A stretch of 39,455 nt of DNA from Pseudomonadota bacterium (lineage in GTDB: Bacteria; Pseudomonadota; Gammaproteobacteria; Xanthomonadales; Rhodanobacteraceae), in contig JAJYSM010000001.1 of NCBI GenBank assembly GCA_021793575.1, forward strand, positions 67,371-106,825, in the 5' to 3' direction. The position numbers and the translations under genes were made by a program. The notes beneath the pieces are model-generated. The model was not told the origin of the DNA. It worked only from the letters and a program-made list of their open reading frames with translations, and searched no databases. Of the stretch, positions 1-8,228 are shown one piece after another (position 1 is the first letter of the stretch; every line of letters begins with the position of its first letter).

Positions 1-317
1 CGCAGCTGCGCCGACCAGGCCGGCAGCGGCTGCGCGTGCCAGCGCGGAAAATCGCGCGCGAGGCAGTGGTCGAACCACATGTCGAGCAGGATGCCGGCAT
101 AGCGCCGGTACGGCGGCGGCAGGCGCGCCTTGGCCGCCAGCACCTCGGGGTGGGTGTCGGTATGCACGTCGATGGCGCGGTGCAGGCGGATGCCGGTGAC
201 CACGCGCGGTGGCAGCGGCAGCGCCGCGGCGGCGCCGTGCACGAAATCGCCCAGCATGCCGCCCAGCCGCAGCGCGTCGTCGTCGCCGGCCAGCAGCGCG
301 TGCGCCAGGTGATTCAC
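1..317 (-). CDS. acpH: ACP phosphodiesterase (AcpH family), partial
   Basis: Only the first 105 codons are inside the window; the gene runs off the left edge. AcpH-type enzymes (DUF479) remove the 4'-phosphopantetheine arm from acyl carrier protein. The fragment starts with GTG at 317-315 and reads MNHLAHALLAG, then LGGMLGDFVHG, VVTGIRLHRAIDVHTD and LLDMWFDHCLARD. These match the AcpH pattern of an N-terminal NhLAH segment, a GdflaDFVrG segment, a GI.lHR.iD..TD segment and a D..wDH segment, with metal-ligand-type Asp and His residues. It is divergent from the hydrolase gene at 378 with about 60 bp between the starts. The product class is fairly certain; the GTG start is chosen because it places the family's usual N-terminus at residue 1. 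Confidence 0.8.
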   Translation of the reverse strand, partial: MNHLAHALLAGDDDALRLGGMLGDFVHGAAAALPLPPRVVTGIRLHRAIDVHTDTHPEVLAAKARLPPPYRRYAGILLDMWFDHCLARDFPRWHAQPLPAWSAQL

Positions 318-377
318 CGCGCCGGTCCGCGGCCGCGGCGCGGGCGGCAAGCCGGGCCGGCGGTTATCATCGTGCGC

Positions 378-1067
378 ATGAATCCCACCGTGCTATCCGA
401 CGACCCCGCCAGCTTTCCCGACCTGAGCGCCAGTTTCATGCTGCGCGGGCCGGCCGGCAAGCTCGAAGCCATCAGCGACATCGCCGAGCCCGCCGGCGCG
501 CGCGCCGGCGTGGTGGTGCTGTGCCACCCGCACCCACAGCAGGGCGGCACCATGCACAACAAGGTGGTGACGATGGCCGAGCGCGCGCTGCGCGAATCCG
601 GGTTGGATACCGTGCGCTTCAATTTCCGCGGCACCGGTGCCTCGACCGGCGGCTACGACGATGGCAACGGCGAGGGCGACGATCTGGCCGCAGTGGTCGC
701 CTGGGTACGCCGCGTGCGCCCGCACGATGCGCTGTGGCTGGCCGGCTTCTCGTTCGGCAGCTACGTGAGCATCCGCAACGCCGTGCGGCTGCACGCCGAC
801 GCGCTGGTCAGCATCGCGCCGCCGGTGCGGCGCTGGGCGTTCGAGACGATCGTGGCGCCCGCCTGTCCGTGGCTGATCGTGCAGGGCGAGGCCGACGAGG
901 TGGTCGAGCCGCAGGCGGTGTTCGACTGGATCGAGACGCTGGAACGCCAGCCCGAACTGGTGCGCATGCCGGATACCAGCCACTTCTTCCACCGCCGGCT
1001 GATGGATCTGCGCGGGGCGATCAAGCATGGCGTGCGCGGTTGGCTGCCACCCCTGCGCCGACCGTGA
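378..1067 (+). CDS. alpha/beta hydrolase (COG2945-like)
   Basis: Predicted cytoplasmic serine hydrolase of 229 residues. The ATG at 378 is chosen over longer upstream readings because the family's conserved core begins soon after it and the upstream part overlaps acpH. The sequence shows the early strand VVVLCHPHPQQGG with MHNKVV, the oxyanion region FNFRGTGASTG, the nucleophile elbow GFSFGS (Ser125), a likely acid in QGEADEVV (Asp173) and a likely base in DTSHFFH (His202). The HPHP..GG.m.Nkvv pattern is typical of the small COG2945 hydrolases, sometimes annotated as dienelactone-hydrolase-like. The substrate cannot be read from sequence. It lies 43 bp upstream of zapE on the same strand and may be co-transcribed with it. 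Confidence 0.85.
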   Translation: MNPTVLSDDPASFPDLSASFMLRGPAGKLEAISDIAEPAGARAGVVVLCHPHPQQGGTMHNKVVTMAERALRESGLDTVRFNFRGTGASTGGYDDGNGEGDDLAAVVAWVRRVRPHDALWLAGFSFGSYVSIRNAVRLHADALVSIAPPVRRWAFETIVAPACPWLIVQGEADEVVEPQAVFDWIETLERQPELVRMPDTSHFFHRRLMDLRGAIKHGVRGWLPPLRRP

Positions 1068-1110
1068 GCCGCGCCTTCAACCCGTCGCCCCTACCCAGAC
1101 CTTCCGCCCG

Positions 1111-2232
1111 ATGAGTGACACTCCGCCACTCGCGCCCAGTGCGCGCTACCAGGAAGGCATCGTCGCGCACCGCTGGGAATCGGACCCGGCGCAGCGGGCG
1201 TTGCTGGCCGAGTTCGACCGCCTGCATGCGGCGCTGTGCGCGGTCCCTGCCGCCAACGGCAGCCGCCTGTTCGGACGGCTGAAGTCGCTGCTTGCCGGTG
1301 AGCCCGCCGCGCCGCTGCAGGGGCTGTATCTGTGGGGCAGCGTGGGCCGCGGCAAGACCTTCCTGATGGATATGTTCGTCTCCAGCCTGCCGCACGGCAT
1401 CGCGCTGCGACGGCATTACCACCGCTTCATGGGCGAGGTACACGCCAGCCTGCGCGCGCTGGGCGAACGGCAGAGCCCGCTGCCGGAAGTGGCCGCCGGC
1501 CTCGCCGCGCGCTGCCGCGTGCTGTGCCTGGACGAGTTCCTGGTCAACGACATCGGCGACGCGATGATCCTCGCCGGTCTGCTCGACGCGCTGTTCGCGC
1601 GCGGCGTCACCCTGGTCACCACCGCCAACACCGCGCCGGCGGACCTGTACCGGGGCGGCCTGCAGCGCGCCCGCTTCCTGCCGGCGATCGCGCTGATCGA
1701 GCAGCGCTGCCGCGTGCGCGAGCTGGCCTCCAGCCACGACTGGCGGCTGCGCGCGCTGGCGCAGGCGCCGGTCTACCTCACGCCGCCCGGCGCCGAGGCG
1801 CACCGGGCGCTGGAGCGCATCTTCGCGCACCAGGCCAGCGGCACGATCGAGCTCGACGGCACGCTGCCGATCAACGGCCGCGCGATCGCCTTCCACAAGC
1901 GCGCCGAACACATTCTGTGGTTCGACTTCGCCGCGCTGTGCGAAGGTCCGCGCGCGGTCGCCGACTACATCGCGCTGGCCCAGGCCGGCCCCACGGTGAT
2001 CATTTCCAACGTGCCGCAGTTCAGCGTCTACAGCGACGACGCGGCCCGGCGATTCGTGCAGTTGGTCGATGAGTTCTACGACCACCGGGTCAAGCTGGTG
2101 CTCTCCGCCGCCGCGCCGATCACCGAGCTGTACGACGGCGAGCTCCTGCGCGCCGAATTCGGTCGCACCGAGTCGCGCCTGATCGAGATGCAGAGCGAGG
2201 ACTATCTGGCGCTGGCGCACCGGGCGGCGTGA
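1111..2232 (+). CDS. zapE: cell division protein ZapE (AFG1-like ATPase)
   Basis: AFG1/ZapE family ATPase, 373 residues, the usual length. In E. coli ZapE acts on the Z-ring; the mitochondrial homologue AFG1 handles respiratory-chain proteins. The Walker A motif GSVGRGKT spans residues 76-83 and is preceded by GLYLW, a family signature (G.Ylwg.vGrGKT). The Walker B stretch is VLCLDEFLVNDIGDAMIL. A DALFARGVTLVTTANTAP segment follows, typical of the sensor region. The ATG at 1111 gives the normal N-terminus (SARYQEGI); earlier in-frame codons run back into the hydrolase gene. The reading frame is intact. Confidence 0.92.
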   Translation: MSDTPPLAPSARYQEGIVAHRWESDPAQRALLAEFDRLHAALCAVPAANGSRLFGRLKSLLAGEPAAPLQGLYLWGSVGRGKTFLMDMFVSSLPHGIALRRHYHRFMGEVHASLRALGERQSPLPEVAAGLAARCRVLCLDEFLVNDIGDAMILAGLLDALFARGVTLVTTANTAPADLYRGGLQRARFLPAIALIEQRCRVRELASSHDWRLRALAQAPVYLTPPGAEAHRALERIFAHQASGTIELDGTLPINGRAIAFHKRAEHILWFDFAALCEGPRAVADYIALAQAGPTVIISNVPQFSVYSDDAARRFVQLVDEFYDHRVKLVLSAAAPITELYDGELLRAEFGRTESRLIEMQSEDYLALAHRAA

Positions 2233-2287
2233 GCGGGTGCATACGAACTGATACCGTGCGGCAGGTTAGCCGCTACCGGAGTTCCGC

Positions 2288-2680
2288 ATGTCGTTCATCC
2301 TCTCGCTTGCCCTGCTGCTGGGCGCACCATCCACCCGCCCGACCGACACCTTTGCCGCGCGCGTGCTGCGCGGCAAGCTGGTCGAAGTGGGGCCCACCGG
2401 CCCCGGCTATCAGAAGGTTCTGTGGCACCAACTCGATGGTCCCGTCACCGCGGCCCTGAAAACCTGCATCGCCAGCCATGCGCCGGCCGACAAGTCGCCG
2501 TTCACCGTGGTTGCCGACATCCGGCCCGATGGCGCGCCCAGCCGCGTCGTGGCGCAGCCGGCCACCCCGCTCGCCGACTGCTTCGCGCGCTGGCTGGCAA
2601 CGCAGACGTTGCCGCCACCACCCCGGCTGACCGACACGACCGACTACCCGATCGAGATCGACGTCAGCATCGTGCCCTGA
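2288..2680 (+). CDS. small exported protein, unknown function
   Basis: A 130-residue reading frame that I do not recognise. It begins with a short hydrophobic stretch (MSFILSLALLLG) consistent with a signal peptide, so the mature part is probably periplasmic. Two cysteines (in LKTCIAS and LADCFARWL) could form a disulfide. The middle segment KSPFTVVADIRPDG..SRVVAQPATPLADCFARWLAT resembles the TonB-C-like or AgmX-like pattern in which a parameter-by-parameter contribution ends in Cys and Trp, but this is a weak resemblance. Codon use matches the neighbours. It ends 12 bp from the stop of the convergent gpmA. A plausible Shine-Dalgarno is GGAG about 9 bases upstream of the ATG. Confidence 0.6.
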   Translation: MSFILSLALLLGAPSTRPTDTFAARVLRGKLVEVGPTGPGYQKVLWHQLDGPVTAALKTCIASHAPADKSPFTVVADIRPDGAPSRVVAQPATPLADCFARWLATQTLPPPPRLTDTTDYPIEIDVSIVP

Positions 2681-2692
2681 CTGGCACGGCCG

Positions 2693-3436
2693 CTACGGCG
2701 CCTTGCCCTGGTTCGCCACCGCGGCCATCTTCGCCGCGATCTCGGCGGCGTCGCCGAGGTAGCGGTGGCGCAGCGGCCTGAGCTGCTCGTCGAACTCGTA
2801 CACCAGCGGCACGCCGTTGGGGATGTTCATCTCGACGATCGCCTCGTCGGAAATGTCGTCCAGGTATTTCACCAGCGCGCGCAGCGAATTGCCGTGGGCG
2901 ACCACCAACACGCGCTGGCCGGAGCGGATCGCCGGCGCCAGCACCTCGTGCCAGTACGGCAGCACGCGCGCCACGGTGTCCTTCAGGCATTCGGTGTCGG
3001 GGATCTCGGCCGGATCGAGGCTGGCGTAGCGCGGGTCGTGCACCGACTCGTTGGCCTCGCGCGACAGCGGCGGCGGCGGAATGTCGTAGCTGCGGCGCCA
3101 GATCTTGACCTGCGCGTCGCCGTACTTCGCCGCCACCTCGGCCTTGTTGAGGCCGGTCAGCGCGCCGTAGTGACGCTCGTTGAGGCGCCAGTCGGTGAGC
3201 ACCGGCAGCCACATCTGCTCCAGCGCCTCCTGCACGCCCCACAGCGTGCGCACGGCACGCCGGAGCACCGAGGTGTGCGCCACGTCGAACGCGTGGCCCG
3301 CGGCCTTCAGCAGCGCACCGGCCTCGGTGGCCTCGACCTCGCCCTGCGGCGTGAGGTCGATATCGGCCCAGCCGCTGAAGCGGTTGTCGAGGTTCCACTG
3401 CGATTGGCCGTGGCGGATCAGTACGAGCTTGTGCAT
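2693..3436 (-). CDS. gpmA: 2,3-bisphosphoglycerate-dependent phosphoglycerate mutase
   Basis: Glycolytic enzyme that interconverts 3- and 2-phosphoglycerate in the cytoplasm; 247 residues, the family's length. The RHG motif (Arg8, His9, in [12 protein letters not shown]) carries the phospho-accepting histidine, Glu87 in [15 protein letters not shown] is the expected acid, and His181 in [11 protein letters not shown] is the second catalytic histidine. The start is placed at the ATG of [10 protein letters not shown]. Two in-frame ATGs lie 6 and 12 bases further upstream (MVMSM), and none has a clear Shine-Dalgarno, so the start may be off by up to four codons. It converges with the small exported-protein gene. 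Confidence 0.95.
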   Translation of the reverse strand: MHKLVLIRHGQSQWNLDNRFSGWADIDLTPQGEVEATEAGALLKAAGHAFDVAHTSVLRRAVRTLWGVQEALEQMWLPVLTDWRLNERHYGALTGLNKAEVAAKYGDAQVKIWRRSYDIPPPPLSREANESVHDPRYASLDPAEIPDTECLKDTVARVLPYWHEVLAPAIRSGQRVLVVAHGNSLRALVKYLDDISDEAIVEMNIPNGVPLVYEFDEQLRPLRHRYLGDAAEIAAKMAAVANQGKAP

Positions 3437-3579
3437 GGACATAACCATCAGGACGAGACAAGGCGGGCATGGTGAACGCCACCCCCGCCAGCGTCAAATG
3501 CGGCCCCTGCCACAGGTCATGGCAACCCTGCGCGGGCGCGGCGCATCCTAATCGACACCCACCACTCACGGAGATTGCC

Positions 3580-4242
3580 ATGCGCCGACTTTCGACAGTT
3601 CTGATCCTGGCCACGCTTGCGCTGGGACTGCCGCTGCTGGCGGCGGCGCGCGACGGCGATATCGACAAGGTCAACGGCTCGGTGCACGTGGCGGCCGGCC
3701 AGCAGGCGGGCGACGTCAGCACCGTCAATGGCGCCGTGCATATCGACGCCGGCGCGGTGGTGCACAAGGCCAGTACCGTCAACGGCGCGGTGACGCTGGG
3801 CGACAAGGCGCAGGCGAGCGAGCTGGGCACGGTCAACGGGGCGATCACGCTGGGCACTGGCGGCCGCGTGAGCGGCGCGGTGAACGCGGTCAACGGCAGC
3901 ATCCGGCTGGCGCGAGGCGCTGACGTCGGCGGCAAGCTGGACAACGTCAACGGCGCCATCGTGCTGAACGCCGCGCACGTCGGCGGCGGCATCAGCACGG
4001 TGGACGGCGACATCACCGTCGGCGCCGACTCGCGCGTCGAGGGCGGCATCGTGGTGGAAAAGCCCGGCGGCTGGTTCCACTGGGGCAGCGAGCGCAAGCC
4101 GCTGATCGTGATCGGCCCGCACGCGGTGGTGCAGGGCACGCTGGAGTTTCGCCGCGAGGTGGTGCTGAAGGTCAGCGACAGCGCGCAGATCGGTCCGGTG
4201 AAAGGCGCCACGGTGGTGAAGTTCGGCGGCGCGCAGCCGTAA
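3580..4242 (+). CDS. exported beta-solenoid repeat protein
   Basis: A 220-residue protein with a signal peptide (MRRLSTVLILATLALGLPLLAAA, cleavage near residue 22). The mature part holds about seven tandem repeats of roughly 18-20 residues centred on VNGxV/I (KVNGSVHV, TVNGAVHI, TVNGAVTL, TVNGAITL, AVNGSIRL, NVNGAIVL, TVDGDITV), the periodicity of a right- or left-handed beta-helix as in bactofilin/polymer-forming (DUF583-like) domains. Unlike bactofilins it is exported. A C-terminal segment (GGWFHWGSERKPLIVIGP to GATVVKFGG) ends the solenoid. The ATG at 3580 follows GGAG. Function is unknown; a structural role in the envelope is an inference. Confidence 0.75.
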   Translation: MRRLSTVLILATLALGLPLLAAARDGDIDKVNGSVHVAAGQQAGDVSTVNGAVHIDAGAVVHKASTVNGAVTLGDKAQASELGTVNGAITLGTGGRVSGAVNAVNGSIRLARGADVGGKLDNVNGAIVLNAAHVGGGISTVDGDITVGADSRVEGGIVVEKPGGWFHWGSERKPLIVIGPHAVVQGTLEFRREVVLKVSDSAQIGPVKGATVVKFGGAQP

Positions 4243-4275
4243 GCGCCGGGGCCGTGCCGGCCGCCGCCGCGCAAC

Positions 4276-5208
<933 letters not shown>

Positions 5209-5368
5209 TTAGCAAGAGCCGCCACACGGCTGCTGCATGCTGGCATCGCGCCGCCAGCGTGGATGACCGACCGGGTGATGCTCGCACTACCTTCATGCCA
5301 GCGCGAACACGATGGCAGCTGCCGGCCGCAGGCTAGGCAAGCCCCGAACCGACCGCTAGGCTCTCGCC

Positions 5369-6577
5369 ATGCCCGACCAGATGACGCCACTTGCGGTGAC
5401 CGCGTATACCGCCAGCTCCGCCATCGGCCATGGCCTGGCGGCGCAACTCGATGCGCTGCGCCAGGCCCGCAGCGGGCTGCGCCCGAACGACTTCAGCAGC
5501 GCGCCGCTGGCGTGCTGGATCGGCCGCGTGGCGGGGCTGGAGGATGCGCCGCTGCCGCCCGCCCACGCGGCGTGGGAATGCCGCAACAACCGCCTCGCCT
5601 GGCTCGGCCTGAACCAGGACGGTTTTCTCGACCGCGTGCGCGCGGCGCGCGCACGCTACGGCGCCGACCGCGTGGCACTGCTGCTGGGCACCTCCACCGC
5701 CAGCATCGGCGCCACCGAGGCGGCCTATCGCCGGCTCGATGCCGACGGCGGCTTCGCCGACGCCGACCTGCAGATGCCGGCACTGCATGCGCCGCATTCG
5801 CTGGCCGCCTTCGTCGCCGCCGCGCTGACGCTCACCGGCCCGTGCCTGACCGTGTCCACCGCCTGCTCGTCCGGCGCCAAGGTGTTCGCCAGCGCCGAGC
5901 GGATGATCCGGCTGGGGCTGGTGGACGCGGCGGTGGTGGGCGGTGTCGACACGCTGTGCGACAGCGTGCTGTTCGGCTTCAACGCGCTGGAGCTGGTCTC
6001 GGCCGCGCCGTGCCGCCCGTTCGATGCGGCGCGCGACGGCATCTCGATCGGCGAGGCGGCCGGCTTCGCGCTGCTCGAGCGCATCGAAACCGCGCCCGCG
6101 GCGCCGCGCCTGCTCGGTTACGGCGAGGCCAGCGACGCGCATCACATGTCCACCCCGCATCCGCACGGACTGGGCGCCGAGCTGGCGCTGCGCGATGCCC
6201 TGGCGCGCGCCGGCCTCGCGCCGGCGCAGGTCGATTACATCAACCTGCACGGCACCGCCAGCCTGAAGAACGACGAGGTGGAAGCGGCGCTGCTCGCGCG
6301 GATGTTTCCCGCCCGCACGCGAGCCAGCTCGACCAAGGGCTATACCGGCCACACGCTGGGCGCGGCCGGCATCATCGAGGCGGCCATCGCGCTGCAGGCG
6401 ATCGAGCACGGCTTCGTGCCGGGCAACCTCGGCGGCGACACGCCGGACCCGGGCTGCGGTCCGCAGTTTGCCTGGGCCAACGAGCAGCAGCGCGTCGAGG
6501 TGGCGCTGAGCAACTCGTTCGGCTTCGGCGGCAACAACGCCTGCCTCGCGTTTGCCCGCGCCGGGTTCGCCGCATGA
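5369..6577 (+). CDS. beta-ketoacyl-ACP synthase of aryl-polyene type
   Basis: Condensing enzyme (402 residues, FabF-like) expected to extend the polyene on ACP. The catalytic triad can be read: Cys166 in TVSTACSSGA, His294 in INLHGTASLKNDE, His328 in KGYTGHTLGAAG, with Lys323 nearby. Aryl-polyene clusters carry such a synthase (ApeO type) paired with a chain-length-factor-like partner, and here the next gene is exactly that partner. A second in-frame ATG lies four codons downstream (MTPLAVTAY). The gene is the first of a rightward run of four (KS, CLF-like, glycosyltransferase, halogenase) joined by 4-bp overlaps for the first three. KS identity is certain; the assignment to the pigment pathway rests on context. 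Confidence 0.92.
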   Translation: MPDQMTPLAVTAYTASSAIGHGLAAQLDALRQARSGLRPNDFSSAPLACWIGRVAGLEDAPLPPAHAAWECRNNRLAWLGLNQDGFLDRVRAARARYGADRVALLLGTSTASIGATEAAYRRLDADGGFADADLQMPALHAPHSLAAFVAAALTLTGPCLTVSTACSSGAKVFASAERMIRLGLVDAAVVGGVDTLCDSVLFGFNALELVSAAPCRPFDAARDGISIGEAAGFALLERIETAPAAPRLLGYGEASDAHHMSTPHPHGLGAELALRDALARAGLAPAQVDYINLHGTASLKNDEVEAALLARMFPARTRASSTKGYTGHTLGAAGIIEAAIALQAIEHGFVPGNLGGDTPDPGCGPQFAWANEQQRVEVALSNSFGFGGNNACLAFARAGFAA

Positions 6578-7368
6578 CGCCGCTGCAGGTCTACGTCGAG
6601 GGCATCGGCCTGTGGTCGCCGCAGCTGGCCGACTTCGCCGCGCTGCGGATGCTGCTAGATGGCGCCACACCGGCACCGCCGCCGGCGCGGCCGACTGCCA
6701 CCGCGCTGCCGCCGAACGAGCGCCGGCGCGCGCCGGAGAGCGTGCTGCTGGCGGTCGAGGTGGCCGGCCAGGCGGTGGCGATGAGCGGCCGCGATGCCGC
6801 CACGCTGGCCTGCGTGTTCGCCTCCTCGCACGGCGATCAGGCGATCACCGACTACATGTGCGCCACGCTGGCGCAAGCGCCCGCCGAGCTGTCGCCGATC
6901 CGCTTCCACAATTCGGTGCACAACGCGCCGGCCGGCTACTGGACGATCGCCACCGGCTGCCATGCGCCGTCCACCGCGGTGGCGGCACAGCGCGCCAGCT
7001 TCGGCGCCGGGCTGCTGGAGGCGGTCAGCCAGGCGCTGGCAGGGCAGCGCCCGGTGCTGCTGGTGTGCAGCGACAGCGGCGGCAGCGGGCCGCTGGCCGA
7101 AGTCACTGGCTGCGGCCAGTCCTTCGGCTGCGCGCTGGTGCTGGCGCCACAAGCCGGCCCCGCCAGCGTGGCGCGGCTGAGCCTGAGCACGCTGAGCGGC
7201 TACGGCGCCGCCGCCGCGCTGCCCGCGCCGCTGGACGCATGGCGCGACGCGAATGCCTCGGCCAGCGCGCTGGCGCTGCTGCAGCTGCTGGCCCGCGGCC
7301 ACGGCCGCTGCCAGCTGCCCGCCGCCGCCGCACTGGGCCTGGATCTCGGCGTGGAGGCCGTCGCGTGA
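6574..7368 (+). CDS. ketosynthase-like protein (chain-length-factor type, PF13723-like)
   Basis: A short 264-residue ketosynthase-N-domain protein. Its ATG overlaps the stop of the upstream ketosynthase (ATGA), indicating translational coupling and probably a heterodimer, as known for ApeO/ApeC in aryl-polyene synthesis. Family signs are FASSHGDQAITDYMC, SPIRFHNSVHNAPAGYW and TIATGCHAPSTAVAA. It lacks the C-terminal KS half with the two catalytic histidines, so it should not condense by itself. A cysteine (Cys129) sits where a KS nucleophile elbow would be (ATGCHAPSTAV) although the surrounding motif is not that of an active KS. Role in chain-length control is inferred from the family and the position. 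Confidence 0.82.
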   Translation: MTPLQVYVEGIGLWSPQLADFAALRMLLDGATPAPPPARPTATALPPNERRRAPESVLLAVEVAGQAVAMSGRDAATLACVFASSHGDQAITDYMCATLAQAPAELSPIRFHNSVHNAPAGYWTIATGCHAPSTAVAAQRASFGAGLLEAVSQALAGQRPVLLVCSDSGGSGPLAEVTGCGQSFGCALVLAPQAGPASVARLSLSTLSGYGAAAALPAPLDAWRDANASASALALLQLLARGHGRCQLPAAAALGLDLGVEAVA

Positions 7369-8123
7369 ACGCCGCCGTGCCGCGCTGGTGTGTGCTGATT
7401 CCCTGCCTCAACGAGGAGGTGGCGATCGGTGCGCTGCTGGCCTCGGTGCTGGCGCTGGGCGTACCGGTGATCGTGGTCGACGACGGCTCCGATGACCGCA
7501 CGCCGGCGATCGCGGCCGCGCTGCCGGTGACCCTGCTGCGCCACGGCGAGCGGCGCGGCAAGGGCGAGGCGCTGCGCGCAGGCTTTCGCGAGGCGCTGCG
7601 GCAGGGTTACGACGCCGTGCTGACGATGGACGGCGACGGCCAGCACCTGGCCAGCGACATCCCGCGGATCGTGGCGGCGGCCGCAAAATATCCGCAACAC
7701 ATCGTAATCGGTGCTCGCCTGCTGGAACGGGCGCAGCAGCCTAAGGGCCGCCGCCGCGCCAACGCGGTGGCCGACTGGGGCATCTCGTGGGCCTGCGGGC
7801 AGCCGGTGGCCGATACCCAGAGCGGCCAGCGCTGGTATCCACGCGCCGCGCTGGCGCTGGTCGAGCTGCCGGCGGAAAATTTCGTGTTCGAGGCGGCCCT
7901 GCTGATCGCCGCCTCGCGCGAGAAGCACCTTGGCGTGGTCTCGGTGCCGATCGCCTCGCGCTATCACGGCGAGTTCCGGCGCAGCCATTTCCGCCCGATG
8001 GGCGATGTCACCCGCATCACCCTGTACACCATCGGTCGGGTGTTGCATTACGGTGACATCGTGGCCAGCCACCGCCGTTCGCGCGGCGCACCGGTGATCG
8101 TCGACAACGTGCCGGCGGACTGA
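7365..8123 (+). CDS. family 2 glycosyltransferase
   Basis: GT2-family enzyme of 252 residues. The start is a GTG overlapping the previous stop (GTGA). The N-terminal domain is a GT-A fold: IPCLNEEVAIGALL, IVVDDGSDDRT (nucleotide binding), and the DxD-type TMDGDGQHLASDIP. SRYHGEFRRSHFRPMGD follows near the C-terminus. No transmembrane segment is evident, so it should act on the cytoplasmic face. Xanthomonadin and related aryl-polyene clusters often contain a glycosyltransferase; it probably modifies the polyene or its lipid anchor before export. The sugar and acceptor are not readable from the sequence. Confidence 0.85.
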   Translation: MNAAVPRWCVLIPCLNEEVAIGALLASVLALGVPVIVVDDGSDDRTPAIAAALPVTLLRHGERRGKGEALRAGFREALRQGYDAVLTMDGDGQHLASDIPRIVAAAAKYPQHIVIGARLLERAQQPKGRRRANAVADWGISWACGQPVADTQSGQRWYPRAALALVELPAENFVFEAALLIAASREKHLGVVSVPIASRYHGEFRRSHFRPMGDVTRITLYTIGRVLHYGDIVASHRRSRGAPVIVDNVPAD

Positions 8124-8228
8124 GCTTCCCGGCCACCGGCTTCACCCGGCACCGACCTGGCCGTCACCTGCGGCGCAGCAAGCTGGAACGGTGCACAATC
8201 GGTGCCTGAGCGGCGGCGCGGAGCCCCC

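Noticed and set aside
2664-4274. A 536-codon minus-strand frame across the solenoid gene and gpmA
   Set aside because: Antisense shadow with repeated low-complexity Thr/Pro and Arg/Ala composition; the real genes on both sides have clear family motifs.
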